32,228 nucleotides of DNA from Negativicutes bacterium. Lineage in GTDB: Bacteria; Bacillota_C; Negativicutes; Acidaminococcales; Acidaminococcaceae. Both the position numbers and the translations under genes were made by a program. Each line of letters opens with the position of its first letter. Position 1 is the stretch's first letter. Positions 1 to 9,126 of this stretch are shown piece after piece. The DNA lies in the NCBI GenBank assembly GCA_009930275.1, contig RZYP01000017.1, positions 1 to 32,228 of the forward strand, given 5' to 3'. A model generated the notes under the pieces. That model saw nothing but the letters and a program-made list of their open reading frames with translations. It made no database searches and was not told where the DNA came from.

Positions 1-642
1 GGGGAGAGCTGTGCCGGTACCCATGAAAATTGCATCATAACCTTTTTCAAAAAGGTCGTCGACATTCATGTCAGGCCCAATCAAAGTTTCTGTAACAATT
101 TCCACACCCAGTTTTCTCAAGATGTTGATTTCGCGTCGAACAACGTCTTTTTCCAGACGGAATTCCGGAATCCCGAAAAGAAGGACACCGCCAGGCTCAG
201 GCTGCCCTTCAAAAATCGTAACGGCAAAATCCATTTTCGCCAAGTCTCCGGCAACGGTCAAGCCTGCAGGACCGGAACCTATGACCGCAACTTTCCCCCT
301 TTTGCCGGTTGAGGGGGGGACAGGGTTGAGACCGTATTCGTGAGCGAAATCAGCAATAAACATTTCCAGGCTGCCAATGGAGATGGCAGCGTTCTTTTTG
401 GCTAGGATGCAATGAGCTTCACATTGTTTTTCGTGGGCGCAGACACGACCGCAAATTGCAGGGAGATTGCTTCTCTCGGCAATCGTTTCGTAAGCGGTTC
501 CTATATTGCCTTCGCCGAGGGCACGGATAAATTCCGGAATATTGTTTTCAATAGGACAACCCGTGCGGCAAAGAGGGCGGGAACAATTAAGACAACGTTT
601 TGCTTCTGTAATTGCCTCCTGCATCGTCATTTTTTTGCTCAT
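1..642 (-). CDS. gltA: Glutamate synthase (NADPH) small-subunit-type / NfnB-type oxidoreductase, partial (C-terminal part off the left edge)
   Basis: The first 214 codons are present; the gene continues past position 1. The N-terminus has the two cysteine clusters of the GltD/GltA iron-sulfur domain (CLNCSRPLCRTGCP at about residues 17-30 and CGRVCAHEKQCEAHC further on). An FAD-binding GSGPAGL follows, then the conserved GGVLLFGIPEFRL segment. The family transfers electrons from NAD(P)H through FAD and 4Fe-4S centres. It serves glutamate synthesis as the homotetrameric type, or electron bifurcation as NfnB. The ATG at 642-640 overlaps the cysE stop by one base (TAATG), with GAGG seven bases upstream, so translation is probably coupled to cysE. 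No nfnA-like gene lies upstream, which favours the GltA reading, but the two cannot be separated by sequence alone here. Confidence 0.85.
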   Translation of the reverse strand, partial: MSKKMTMQEAITEAKRCLNCSRPLCRTGCPIENNIPEFIRALGEGNIGTAYETIAERSNLPAICGRVCAHEKQCEAHCILAKKNAAISIGSLEMFIADFAHEYGLNPVPPSTGKRGKVAVIGSGPAGLTVAGDLAKMDFAVTIFEGQPEPGGVLLFGIPEFRLEKDVVRREINILRKLGVEIVTETLIGPDMNVDDLFEKGYDAIFMGTGTALP

Positions 643-1352
643 TATTTTACCTCGTTTTCAGAGCTTTTCTCTTTTTCGTTTACTTTTTTTTGCAGGGTCA
701 AAACCATTTTTTCGAGTCCCTTCAAACGGCTTTCAAGCAGTTTGATGTCATCAGACATTCCGGTTTCATATTCAGCAACCGGATCCGGCAGTACGTCATG
801 ATTGAGATCAATGCCGCCATCAGGGGTTACTTTTTTGCCATTTCGAGTTACGACGCGTCCAGGAATACCGACAACTACGGAATTGGGAGGCACCTCGTGA
901 AGCACTACGGAACCGGAACCGATTTTGGCATTGTCACCAACAGTAAATGAGCCGAGAACTTTGGCGCCACTGGCAACTACAACGTTGTCGCCGATAGTTG
1001 GATGACGTTTGCCTCTTTCTTTACCGGTGCCTCCGAGTGTTACTCCTTGATAAAGAGTAACGTTAGCGCCGATTTCGGCTGTTTCACCTATGACAAGGCC
1101 CATACCATGATCTATGAAAAGACCTGGACCGAGCTTGGCACCGGGATGGATGTCGATGCCCGTCAGAAATCGCGAGAATGTATTGATGAGACGGGGCAAA
1201 AGTACCCAACCGCGCTTATATAATTTATGTGCGATACGATGAAGCCATATGGCGTGCAAGCCCGGATAGCACAGCGCAACTTCCAGCTTCGATTTAGCCG
1301 CAGGGTCGCGCTGCATAACGACTTCAATATCTTTTTCTATTGTGTCAAACAT
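642..1352 (-). CDS. cysE: Serine O-acetyltransferase CysE
   Basis: This 236-residue protein acetylates L-serine with acetyl-CoA, the first step of cysteine synthesis. It has a short N-terminal helical domain followed by left-handed beta-helix hexapeptide repeats. The active-site segments GIDIHP (Asp67) and IDHGMG (His82) match the Asp/His dyad of the family, and the CoA-site segment [15 protein letters not shown] is present. The C-terminus (about 190-230) is a charged helix resembling a coiled coil. The ATG at 1352 is preferred over one eight codons upstream: GGAAAGGA lies about seven bases before it, and the family usually begins MFDTI. The gene is first in a two-gene unit with the gltA-like gene. 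No T-box is seen; the leader is only about 45 bases. Confidence 0.93.
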   Translation of the reverse strand: MFDTIEKDIEVVMQRDPAAKSKLEVALCYPGLHAIWLHRIAHKLYKRGWVLLPRLINTFSRFLTGIDIHPGAKLGPGLFIDHGMGLVIGETAEIGANVTLYQGVTLGGTGKERGKRHPTIGDNVVVASGAKVLGSFTVGDNAKIGSGSVVLHEVPPNSVVVGIPGRVVTRNGKKVTPDGGIDLNHDVLPDPVAEYETGMSDDIKLLESRLKGLEKMVLTLQKKVNEKEKSSENEVK

Positions 1353-1404
1353 GAGAGAATCCTTTCCTTGGAACAAGAATAATGAGGATGTTCCTTAAGC
1401 TATA

Positions 1405-1433
1405 ATTTTATCATAGGGCAATATAAAAGACAA
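1405..1433 (-). promoter_or_regulatory. Putative cysE promoter
   Basis: On the minus strand, TTGTCT (1433-1428) and TAAAAT (1410-1405) are separated by 17 bases, about 45 bases before the cysE leader ends. The leader also contains an inverted repeat, GGAACA at 1370-1375 and TGTTCC at 1389-1394. That repeat could be an operator or a leader hairpin; its function is unknown. Confidence 0.55.
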
Positions 1434-1547
1434 TTAATCGACCTTGTCGTTTTTAGAGTGTGCTAATTTCAAAATGCGCACTTTTATTAAAGATAAAAAA
1501 GTAATGCAGGTAAAAGCATGCAGGATTTTGTCCGTCAGCGGCGAATT

Positions 1548-1553
1548 TATAAT
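1548..1553 (+). promoter_or_regulatory. Possible -10 element for the M20/transporter operon
   Basis: A consensus TATAAT lies about 54 bases upstream of the TTG start at 1607. The -35 region at the right distance is poor (ATTTTG with a 17-base spacer). The rest of the 1434-1606 gap holds no gene. A short GTGTGC / GCGCAC hairpin near 1458-1481 is the only other structure. Confidence 0.35.
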
Positions 1554-1606
1554 ATCGGACTTTGCAGGAAAGCTAAAAGCTGGTCACGACTTTTTACGGA
1601 AGAGAG

Positions 1607-2926
1607 TTGTCTAAAACGGATATTAATGAAATGAAAAAAAGAATTTGCGCTGCAATTGATGCCAATGAAAGTAAAATTGTAGCTTATGCGAAGGATGTTG
1701 CCAAAGATCCGGAATTAGGTTTCAAAGAAACGAAAACGGCAGCTAAGATTGCGGCAATTTTCGAGGAGCTGGAAATAGAATATAAATCAGGCCTGGCCAT
1801 AACAGGGTTGAAAGGAAGGCTGCAGGGAGGCAAGAAGGGCCCTACAGTTGCCATTTTGGGCGAGCTTGATGCGATAGGCTGCCCGGACAGCAGTGCGGCT
1901 GATCCATTGACCGGAGCTGCTCATGCTTGCGGGCATAATCTGCAAACTGCGGCAATGTTGGGCGCAGCATACGGTTTAGTCAAGTCCGGAGTTATGTCGG
2001 AGTTGGCAGGTGAAGTGGTGTTTTTTGGTGTTCCGGCAGAGGAATACGTGGAGCTTGCTTACCGCAAAAAGCTGATTGAAGAAGGCAAGCTGCATTTCCT
2101 GCATGGCAAGGGTGAACTTATCTACCGCGGCGAGTTTGCGGATATCGACATGGCGATGCAGATTCATTCCGATAAGAATATGCCTGAAGCAACAGTTTCC
2201 ATTGGACAGTCAAGCAATGGCTTTATCGGCAAGACTATTCAGTATGTTGGCAAAACTGCTCATGCCGCCGATGCCCCTGATCAAGGCATTAACGCCCTGA
2301 ATGCTGCAATGCTCGGAATAATGGGCATTAATGCCTTGCGGGAAACCTTCAGGGAAAAAGATGTCATAAGAGTGCATCCGATTATAACCAAAGGCGGAGA
2401 CTTAGTTAACTCCGTGCCCGCCGACGTCAGGATTGAAACCTATGTCAGGGCGAAGACCATGGACGCGATTGATGCCACCCAGGCCAAGGTGGATGCTGCT
2501 TTAAAAGCTGGTGGCGATGCTGTTGGTGCAAAAACAATCATCGAAACGCTGCCGGGACAATTGCCGTTGGTCTGTAATGCAGCAATGAATGAATTATTCG
2601 TGGCTAATGCCAAGCTTGTCAATCCCGAAGTTGCGGTCAAAGATGCAGGTCATTTCAGCGCTTCCACGGATATGGGTGACGTTTCCCACCTGATGCCGGT
2701 TATTCATCCGTTTATCGGAGGAACAAACGGCCTTTTACATACAAAGGATTTCTGCGTTGTTGATTATCGTGATGCAGTGCTCTTGCCGGCAAAAACCTTC
2801 GCCATGATGATCATTGATCTTCTGGCAGATGAGGCAGTAAAGGCAAAGGATATCTTAGAGGGGTATAAGCCAATTTTATCCAGGGATGAGTATGTGAAGA
2901 AATTGGATGGGTATTTTAACAAATAA
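1607..2926 (+). CDS. M20-family metallo-amidohydrolase (AbgB/aminoacylase-like)
   Basis: A 439-residue zinc hydrolase of the M20 peptidase/aminoacylase family, expected to cleave an amide bond in a dipeptide or N-acyl amino acid. Visible motifs are GELDAI (85-90), HACGHN (106-111), the catalytic-base region PAEE (143-146), MQIHSD (His187) and late metal-ligand regions around STDMGDVSH and GGTNGLLHT. A dimerisation-domain insertion fits the middle section (about 200-310). The start is TTG at 1607 with GGAAGAG just upstream; the next ATG at 1631 has no good ribosome binding site. Two membrane-protein genes follow closely, suggesting import and hydrolysis of one substrate. There is no signal peptide, so it is probably cytosolic. 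The exact substrate cannot be read from sequence. Confidence 0.88.
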   Translation: MSKTDINEMKKRICAAIDANESKIVAYAKDVAKDPELGFKETKTAAKIAAIFEELEIEYKSGLAITGLKGRLQGGKKGPTVAILGELDAIGCPDSSAADPLTGAAHACGHNLQTAAMLGAAYGLVKSGVMSELAGEVVFFGVPAEEYVELAYRKKLIEEGKLHFLHGKGELIYRGEFADIDMAMQIHSDKNMPEATVSIGQSSNGFIGKTIQYVGKTAHAADAPDQGINALNAAMLGIMGINALRETFREKDVIRVHPIITKGGDLVNSVPADVRIETYVRAKTMDAIDATQAKVDAALKAGGDAVGAKTIIETLPGQLPLVCNAAMNELFVANAKLVNPEVAVKDAGHFSASTDMGDVSHLMPVIHPFIGGTNGLLHTKDFCVVDYRDAVLLPAKTFAMMIIDLLADEAVKAKDILEGYKPILSRDEYVKKLDGYFNK

Positions 2927-2940
2927 AAAGGGGGAAAAAA

Positions 2941-3741
2941 ATGAAGAACATTAAACTTCATGCTTTGGTTCTGGGTCTCATCATTATAGCAGAACTAATA
3001 GGGGTGGCTAAGTTCAAGGTAGGAGTAGGAACAATTGTTTTATTGCCTATGCTTTATGCACTAGTTATCGGTATTTTTTTAGCGCCGAAATTTTTGAAAG
3101 TAGTAAACCAGAAAGACATGGTTGACGCGGGCTCGCTGCTTGGCATAACTTTGATGCTCCTGATGGCGCGCTACGGCACGCTGGTTGGTCCGACCCTGCC
3201 AAAAATTATCAGCGCCGGACCGGCTTTGATTTTGCAGGAATTTGGCAATTTGGGCACTGTATTGCTTGGTGTCCCTATCGCTATGTATTTTGGCTTAAAA
3301 AGAGAAACTGTTGGTGCAGCACACTCGATTGCGCGTGAACCGAATGTGGCTTTGATTGGCGAAAAATTTGGCCTTGATTCAGCTGAAGGCCGCGGCGTAA
3401 TGGGCGTCTATATCAGCGGTACGGTTTTCGGTACGATCTTTTTCGGTATTATGGCTAGCATGGCAGCCGCTTACCTTCCTTTCCATCCATACGCTCTGGC
3501 TATGGCAGCCGGTGTTGGCAGCGCTAGTATGATGACTGCCGCCGTTGGTTCTTTGAGCGTCATGTATCCGCATATGGCCGAGCAACTGGCAGCATTTGGC
3601 GCCGCCAGCAATATGCTTTCAGGATTGGACGGACTTTATATGAGTTTGTGGCTTGCTTTGCCTTTGACAGAAAAACTTTATAAGCGTATTTATCATTTTA
3701 AATACGGAGAATGGCCAAAAGGGGAGGATGCTGCAAAATGA
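2941..3741 (+). CDS. DUF3100-family integral membrane protein (probable transporter subunit)
   Basis: A 266-residue, strongly hydrophobic protein with roughly seven or eight membrane segments. It carries the conserved HSIAREPNVALIGEKFG loop and a small-residue-rich AAGVGSASMMTAAVGSL segment near residues 190-208. These are features I associate with DUF3100, a family without an assigned substrate. The ATG has AAGGGGG about seven bases upstream and lies 14 bases after the M20 hydrolase. The 3' end overlaps the next membrane gene by four bases (ATGA). The coupling suggests that the two membrane proteins form one complex. A transport role is inference from topology and neighbours. Confidence 0.8.
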   Translation: MKNIKLHALVLGLIIIAELIGVAKFKVGVGTIVLLPMLYALVIGIFLAPKFLKVVNQKDMVDAGSLLGITLMLLMARYGTLVGPTLPKIISAGPALILQEFGNLGTVLLGVPIAMYFGLKRETVGAAHSIAREPNVALIGEKFGLDSAEGRGVMGVYISGTVFGTIFFGIMASMAAAYLPFHPYALAMAAGVGSASMMTAAVGSLSVMYPHMAEQLAAFGAASNMLSGLDGLYMSLWLALPLTEKLYKRIYHFKYGEWPKGEDAAK

Positions 3742-4193
3742 ATAAATACACGCTGACGGAAACGCTCATCATTTTGGTGATTGTTGCAGTATTATCTTTA
3801 GTAGGCAATACTTTGGGCTCAAATAATGGTTTAATAGAAGCTATACCCGGAATGTTGATTTTGATTTGCATAGCTATCGTAGGTATTGCCATGGGCAGGT
3901 ACTTACCAGGCGGCATACCCGGTGTTGCTTATGTAGTAACCCTAGCCTGTATTCTTACCTACCCAGGAGTTCCTGGAGCTGATTTCATTAATGCTTGCAT
4001 GAAAAAAGTCGGATTTCTTGCACTTTGCACACCTATTCTTGCTTACGCGGGTGTTTCCATTGGGAAAGACCTTGACGCCTTTGCACATTCCGGCTGGAGG
4101 ATTGTAGTGTTGTCCTGCATTATTTTTGTAGGAACTTATTTTGGATCGGCCGTTATCGCCCAGATGATTTTGAAATCAATGGGTCAAATTTAA
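3738..4193 (+). CDS. Small five-helix membrane protein, partner of the DUF3100 protein
   Basis: The 151-residue protein has about five hydrophobic helices (residues 8-22, 35-51, 59-73, 85-102 and 115-140) and very few charged residues. I do not recognise a named family with certainty. The ATG at 3738 overlaps the upstream stop (ATGA), with GGGGAGG ten bases before it; a longer in-frame reading from 3711 would be internal to the upstream gene and is rejected. Position, size and coupling suggest the second subunit of a two-component carrier that feeds the M20 amidohydrolase. An intrinsic terminator 13 bases downstream ends the operon. Confidence 0.75.
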   Translation: MNKYTLTETLIILVIVAVLSLVGNTLGSNNGLIEAIPGMLILICIAIVGIAMGRYLPGGIPGVAYVVTLACILTYPGVPGADFINACMKKVGFLALCTPILAYAGVSIGKDLDAFAHSGWRIVVLSCIIFVGTYFGSAVIAQMILKSMGQI

Positions 4194-4205
4194 AATTTGT
4201 TTATT

Positions 4206-4247
4206 ATAGGATTGTCTCAATAAAAATTGGACAATCCTATTTTTTTG
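4206..4247 (+). terminator. Intrinsic terminator of the M20/DUF3100 operon
   Basis: An 11-bp perfect stem (ATAGGATTGTC at 4206-4216 pairing with 4230-4240) with a 13-base loop is followed by T6. Confidence 0.92.
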
Positions 4248-4319
4248 CCGTAAGCGGCAGGATTAAGCATAAAAAATATGTTTAGAAGCACATGTAAATT
4301 ATTTGTGATAGCAGTTTTA

Positions 4320-4348
4320 TTGAAAAATAAAAGAAAATAAGATAAAAT
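4320..4348 (+). promoter_or_regulatory. Promoter of the 4383 gene
   Basis: TTGAAA (4320-4325) and TAAAAT (4343-4348) are 17 bases apart in an A-rich context. The start site would fall near 4355, 28 bases before the ATG. Confidence 0.65.
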
Positions 4349-4382
4349 TAACTTTAGTTTAGTAAACGGGAGGTTATTGTTA

Positions 4383-4853
4383 ATGGCTGAAAACAAAATT
4401 TTAGTAGCTACGACATTCCCAAGCGTAATTCATAATAATGAAGTTTGCGATGAGATAGTGAAGTGGGGAGCTGCTAACGGATATCCTGTAAAAAAAGCGA
4501 AGTTGATTAATACTTTGGAGGCTTATGTTGGCTTTACGCCAGAATACATGATTGTAGCGAGACGTAAACCTCCTGTGCCTGGCGGCTGGGACGTTACTGT
4601 GGAAAAGTACGAACCGGAAACCAGAATAATCCCGGTTAACGTCAAGATTAAGACGGACAGTGAAGGCAATACAATTTACGAAATTAACAAGTTTATTGTA
4701 AAGATGATGGAAGAATATCGCAAAGAAGGCCTGGACATAGAAGTCAGTGAAGCTTTTTCAGAAGTCTATGGTTCTTCTGTTCGTGATTTGCGTTGTACCG
4801 GCCACACTATCCTTGTCGATGGTTTCGAAGAGTTTATTGAAAATATGCGTTAA
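4383..4853 (+). CDS. Conserved-looking hypothetical protein, function unknown
   Basis: A soluble 156-residue protein beginning MAENKILVATTFPSV. I do not recognise its family. It is a mixed alpha/beta protein with no signal peptide or membrane helix. It has two cysteines, one near residue 23 (NNEVCDE) and one near 136 (RCTGHT), and a basic/proline patch, RRKPPVPGGW, around residues 60-69. The ATG at 4383 is chosen over the TTG at 4377 because GGGAGG at 4368-4373 is nine bases from the ATG but only three from the TTG. It stands alone between its own promoter and a strong terminator, so it is a regulated single-gene unit. Confidence 0.75.
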   Translation: MAENKILVATTFPSVIHNNEVCDEIVKWGAANGYPVKKAKLINTLEAYVGFTPEYMIVARRKPPVPGGWDVTVEKYEPETRIIPVNVKIKTDSEGNTIYEINKFIVKMMEEYRKEGLDIEVSEAFSEVYGSSVRDLRCTGHTILVDGFEEFIENMR

Positions 4854-4860
4854 GAAACTG

Positions 4861-4896
4861 GACCCGCCGGAGGATCAAAGGCGGGTCTTTCTTTTG
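4861..4896 (+). terminator. Intrinsic terminator after the 4383 gene
   Basis: GACCCGCC (4861-4868) pairs perfectly with GGCGGGTC (4880-4887) around an 11-base loop, followed by a T-rich run. Confidence 0.92.
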
Positions 4897-4953
4897 TAAA
4901 AAAATGCGGGATAAGATTGATTCTTAGCGGTTTATAACTGCCTGCAAGTGTTT

Positions 4954-5003
4954 GTGAAAAATGTTCACTTTTGCTTGTGGAAAATGGAAGTATCATATAT
5001 AAT
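4954..5003 (+). promoter_or_regulatory. Promoter of the DUF1934-argS unit with an adjacent dyad
   Basis: TTGTGG (4975-4980) and a perfect TATAAT (4998-5003) are 17 bases apart. Just upstream is a small dyad, GTGAA (4954-4958) and TTCAC (4964-4968), which could be an activator or repressor site. The start near 5010 leaves a leader of about 180 bases. That leader holds one weak GGAG/CTCC hairpin with a T-rich tail (about 5107-5129) and no recognised riboswitch. Confidence 0.65.
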
Positions 5004-5189
5004 AAATAAAGAAATTTTGTCTAACTTTTGGTTTTATAGATAAAAAAGAGCTTCTTTCCTGGAGTTAAAGGCTTGTGGAAAGTTATAAATTACAAAGAAT
5101 TATTTCGGAGGGCTTGCTCCTTTTCTTTTCAACATGGTTTTCGATGATGAAAGGGTGGCAGGCTTCTCGCATTATACGGAGTGAAAAAC

Positions 5190-5609
5190 GTGCAGCGAGT
5201 TAAGATTACGATTGATAGTCAGGCCAAGGGCCTGAATGCTGCGGATCGTCTGCAAACGATTTTTTCCGGGCAGATGGCTGGGCGTGGCGGCAAATATTAT
5301 GTGGTTTATGATGAAAATGCCGATACTGGCTTGGAAGGCACTAAAACGACTATTAAGTGGGATGAAAAAAGCATAGTCATCATACGTTATGGTCAACTGG
5401 AGCACAGGCAGGAGTTTGCTCAGGGTCTCGTTGACAACAGCCTTTACAAAACGCCTTATATGGCTATTCCGGTTGTTGCCAGGACGAAAAGCATTAATGT
5501 TGCTTGTGAAAACGGCATTTGGAAGCTGCATGTAGAATATAGCACTGAAATAGGGGGGGATACCCCTAATGATATCTGCTTGGAGATAGAGATTGAGGAG
5601 GAAAAATAA
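5190..5609 (+). CDS. DUF1934 (YwiB-like) beta-barrel protein
   Basis: A 139-residue protein matching the DUF1934/YwiB family in size, in the alternating strand pattern and in its position immediately before argS, as in Bacillus. The family is thought to adopt a small calycin-like beta-barrel; its biochemical role is unknown. The GTG at 5190 is preferred over an in-frame GTG at 5181: GGAG at 5178-5181 is eight bases before the former and directly overlaps the latter. The stop is one base from the argS start, so the two are co-translated. The gene ends in a cluster of acidic residues, EIEIEEE. Confidence 0.85.
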   Translation: MQRVKITIDSQAKGLNAADRLQTIFSGQMAGRGGKYYVVYDENADTGLEGTKTTIKWDEKSIVIIRYGQLEHRQEFAQGLVDNSLYKTPYMAIPVVARTKSINVACENGIWKLHVEYSTEIGGDTPNDICLEIEIEEEK

Positions 5610-5610
5610 G

Positions 5611-7269
5611 GTGAACATAAAGGAAATATTAGCGCAGAGCATTAAAGAAGCGGCTTGTAAAGCAATTGTTAAAGGAACAATTAAAGAGGGCGAATTACCG
5701 GAGGTGGTTTTAGAGGTGCCGCCTCAAAAAGAATTTGGTGATTTCGCAACAAATTTTGCTATGCAGGCAGCTCGCAGTTTGCGCTGTAACCCAAGGGTGG
5801 TTGCTCAGGCTGTAGTAGAAAACCTCGATTGTGCTTATATAGATAAAACAGAAATTGCTGGCCCTGGTTTCATCAATTTCTATTTAAAGCAGGATTGGAT
5901 TTACACTCTATTGAGCAGTATTCTCGCGCAGGGCGATGCTTACGGTGATTTAAAGCAGGAAAATCCTGAAAAGATCCAGCTGGAATATGTCAGTGCTAAC
6001 CCAACCGGCCCGCTGCATGTTGGACACGGTCGTGGCGCCGCAGTGGGAAGTGCTTTGGCTAATCTGATGAAGGCGGCTGGCTATAATGTGACCCGCGAAT
6101 ATTATATCAATGATGCCGGTAACCAGATTGAAAACTTGGCGGCTTCCGTCAATGCCAGATACTTGGCTTTGTTGGGAGTGGAATGCGAATTCCCGGAGAA
6201 CGGATATCATGGTTTAGATATTATTGATACTGCTAAACGTATAGTAAAAATCTATGGCGACAAGTTCCTGCAGATGGAGGAAGAAGAACGTCTGCGTGAG
6301 TTCAAAACTTTGGCGTTAAAAGAAAAATTAGCCGCTTTGAAAGAAGATTTGCAAGCCTTTAATGTTGATTTTGATGTTTGGTTCAGTGAAAAAACTTTGC
6401 ATGACGAGAACTGCATCAAAGCTGCGTGTGATTTTCTGATGGAACGTGGTCACATGTACGCAAAAGACGGCGCACTATGGCTGAAATCAACAGAATATGG
6501 TGATGATAAGGACCGCGTTGTTATTCGTGAAAACGGAGTGCCAACTTATTTGGCGGCAGATATTGCTTATCATAGGAACAAATTCGAACGGGGCTTCGAC
6601 CATGTTATCAATCTTTGGGGTGCAGATCATCACGGCTATATTGCACGCATGAAGGCGGCGGTCGGATCTTTGGGTTATAAGCCTGAACAGCTGGAAGTGC
6701 TGATTCTGCAAATGGTCAGCCTCTACCGTAATGGTGAACTAGTTAAAATGTCCAAACGTACAGGCCAAAGCGTTACCTTAAATGAGCTGATTGAAGAGGT
6801 AGGCACTGATGCCGCACGCTTCTTCTTTATTATGCGCTCTATTGACAGCCAGCTCGATTTCGATTTGACGTTGGCAACGGAAAAATCAAGTGATAACCCT
6901 GTTTATTATGTGCAATATGCCTATGCCCGTATTTGCAGCATTTTAAGGCAGATAGAGGAAGAAAACACTGTTGTCAACCTGAAAGCATCGCTGACGCCTT
7001 TGACAGCGGAAGTGGAAATTGACCTTATAAAAAAGCTGGGTGAATATCCGGAGTTAATTGCTTCAGCTGCAAGAGAACGGGTCCCGCATCGCCTTCCTCA
7101 CTATGTGTATGAATTGGCAAGCTTGTTCCATTCTTTCTATAATCAATGTCGTATTTTGGGTGTAGAACCCGAAGTACAGCAGGCAAGGCTGCTCCTGGTA
7201 ATTGCTGTTCGCAGGGTTTTACTGCACGCCCTTAATATTTTGGGTATTTCAGCACCTGAGAGAATGTAA
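5611..7269 (+). CDS. argS: Arginyl-tRNA synthetase
   Basis: A 552-residue class I synthetase charging tRNA-Arg. The N-terminal additional domain (about 1-100) is followed by the Rossmann catalytic core with HVGH (136-139, the HIGH motif) and KMSKR (379-383, the KMSKS loop). The C-terminal DALR anticodon-binding helical domain ends in MLGISAPERM-like family sequence (here NILGISAPERM). The start is GTG at 5611 with GAGGAGG nine bases upstream; a longer TTG reading from 5593 lies inside the DUF1934 gene and overlaps that ribosome binding site. No terminator separates it from pyrG 64 bases downstream. Confidence 0.96.
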   Translation: MNIKEILAQSIKEAACKAIVKGTIKEGELPEVVLEVPPQKEFGDFATNFAMQAARSLRCNPRVVAQAVVENLDCAYIDKTEIAGPGFINFYLKQDWIYTLLSSILAQGDAYGDLKQENPEKIQLEYVSANPTGPLHVGHGRGAAVGSALANLMKAAGYNVTREYYINDAGNQIENLAASVNARYLALLGVECEFPENGYHGLDIIDTAKRIVKIYGDKFLQMEEEERLREFKTLALKEKLAALKEDLQAFNVDFDVWFSEKTLHDENCIKAACDFLMERGHMYAKDGALWLKSTEYGDDKDRVVIRENGVPTYLAADIAYHRNKFERGFDHVINLWGADHHGYIARMKAAVGSLGYKPEQLEVLILQMVSLYRNGELVKMSKRTGQSVTLNELIEEVGTDAARFFFIMRSIDSQLDFDLTLATEKSSDNPVYYVQYAYARICSILRQIEEENTVVNLKASLTPLTAEVEIDLIKKLGEYPELIASAARERVPHRLPHYVYELASLFHSFYNQCRILGVEPEVQQARLLLVIAVRRVLLHALNILGISAPERM

Positions 7270-7318
7270 GTATATTTTAAAAATGAAAATTAGCGGCTGA
7301 TAAGTGCCGTAAAACTAG

Positions 7319-8941
<1,623 letters not shown>

Positions 8942-8944
8942 AGA

Positions 8945-8992
8945 AAAGAATTAAGGCAGGTGCTTCGGCAACCTGCCTTAATTCTTTAGTTT
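8945..8992 (+). terminator. Intrinsic terminator of pyrG
   Basis: A 17-bp perfect stem (8945-8961 with 8971-8987) caps a nine-base loop containing CTTCGG and is followed by a T-rich tail. The stem is flanked by A-rich and T-rich runs and may work in both directions. Confidence 0.93.
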
Positions 8993-9041
8993 TCTGCGGT
9001 CAGAGATTTAATGAAGCCTGGGCAGAGACATGCGAGTTAGT

Positions 9042-9071
9042 CTGTCATTATTTTAACAGTTGGAGTATAAT
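9042..9071 (+). promoter_or_regulatory. Putative sppA promoter
   Basis: A perfect TATAAT (9066-9071) is preceded by CTGTCA (9042-9047) with an 18-base spacer. The start near 9078 gives a leader of about 50 bases. Confidence 0.5.
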
Positions 9072-9126
9072 GATGTTAAACATGCGGCTGAGTTCGGCAG
9101 TGTAGATTTTTTATGAGGTGAGCGAA

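Noticed and set aside
412..801. Plus-strand open reading frames over the gltA-like/cysE junction
   Set aside because: They are antisense to two recognisable genes and carry no conserved features.
5134..5184. A 16-codon open reading frame ending just before the DUF1934 gene, as a leader peptide
   Set aside because: There is no ribosome binding site before its ATG and no run of regulatory codons; it is likely chance.
5140..5185. T-box riboswitch before argS
   Set aside because: Only AGGGTGG matches; the rest of the T-box sequence, a specifier stem and a proper terminator/antiterminator pair are not visible.
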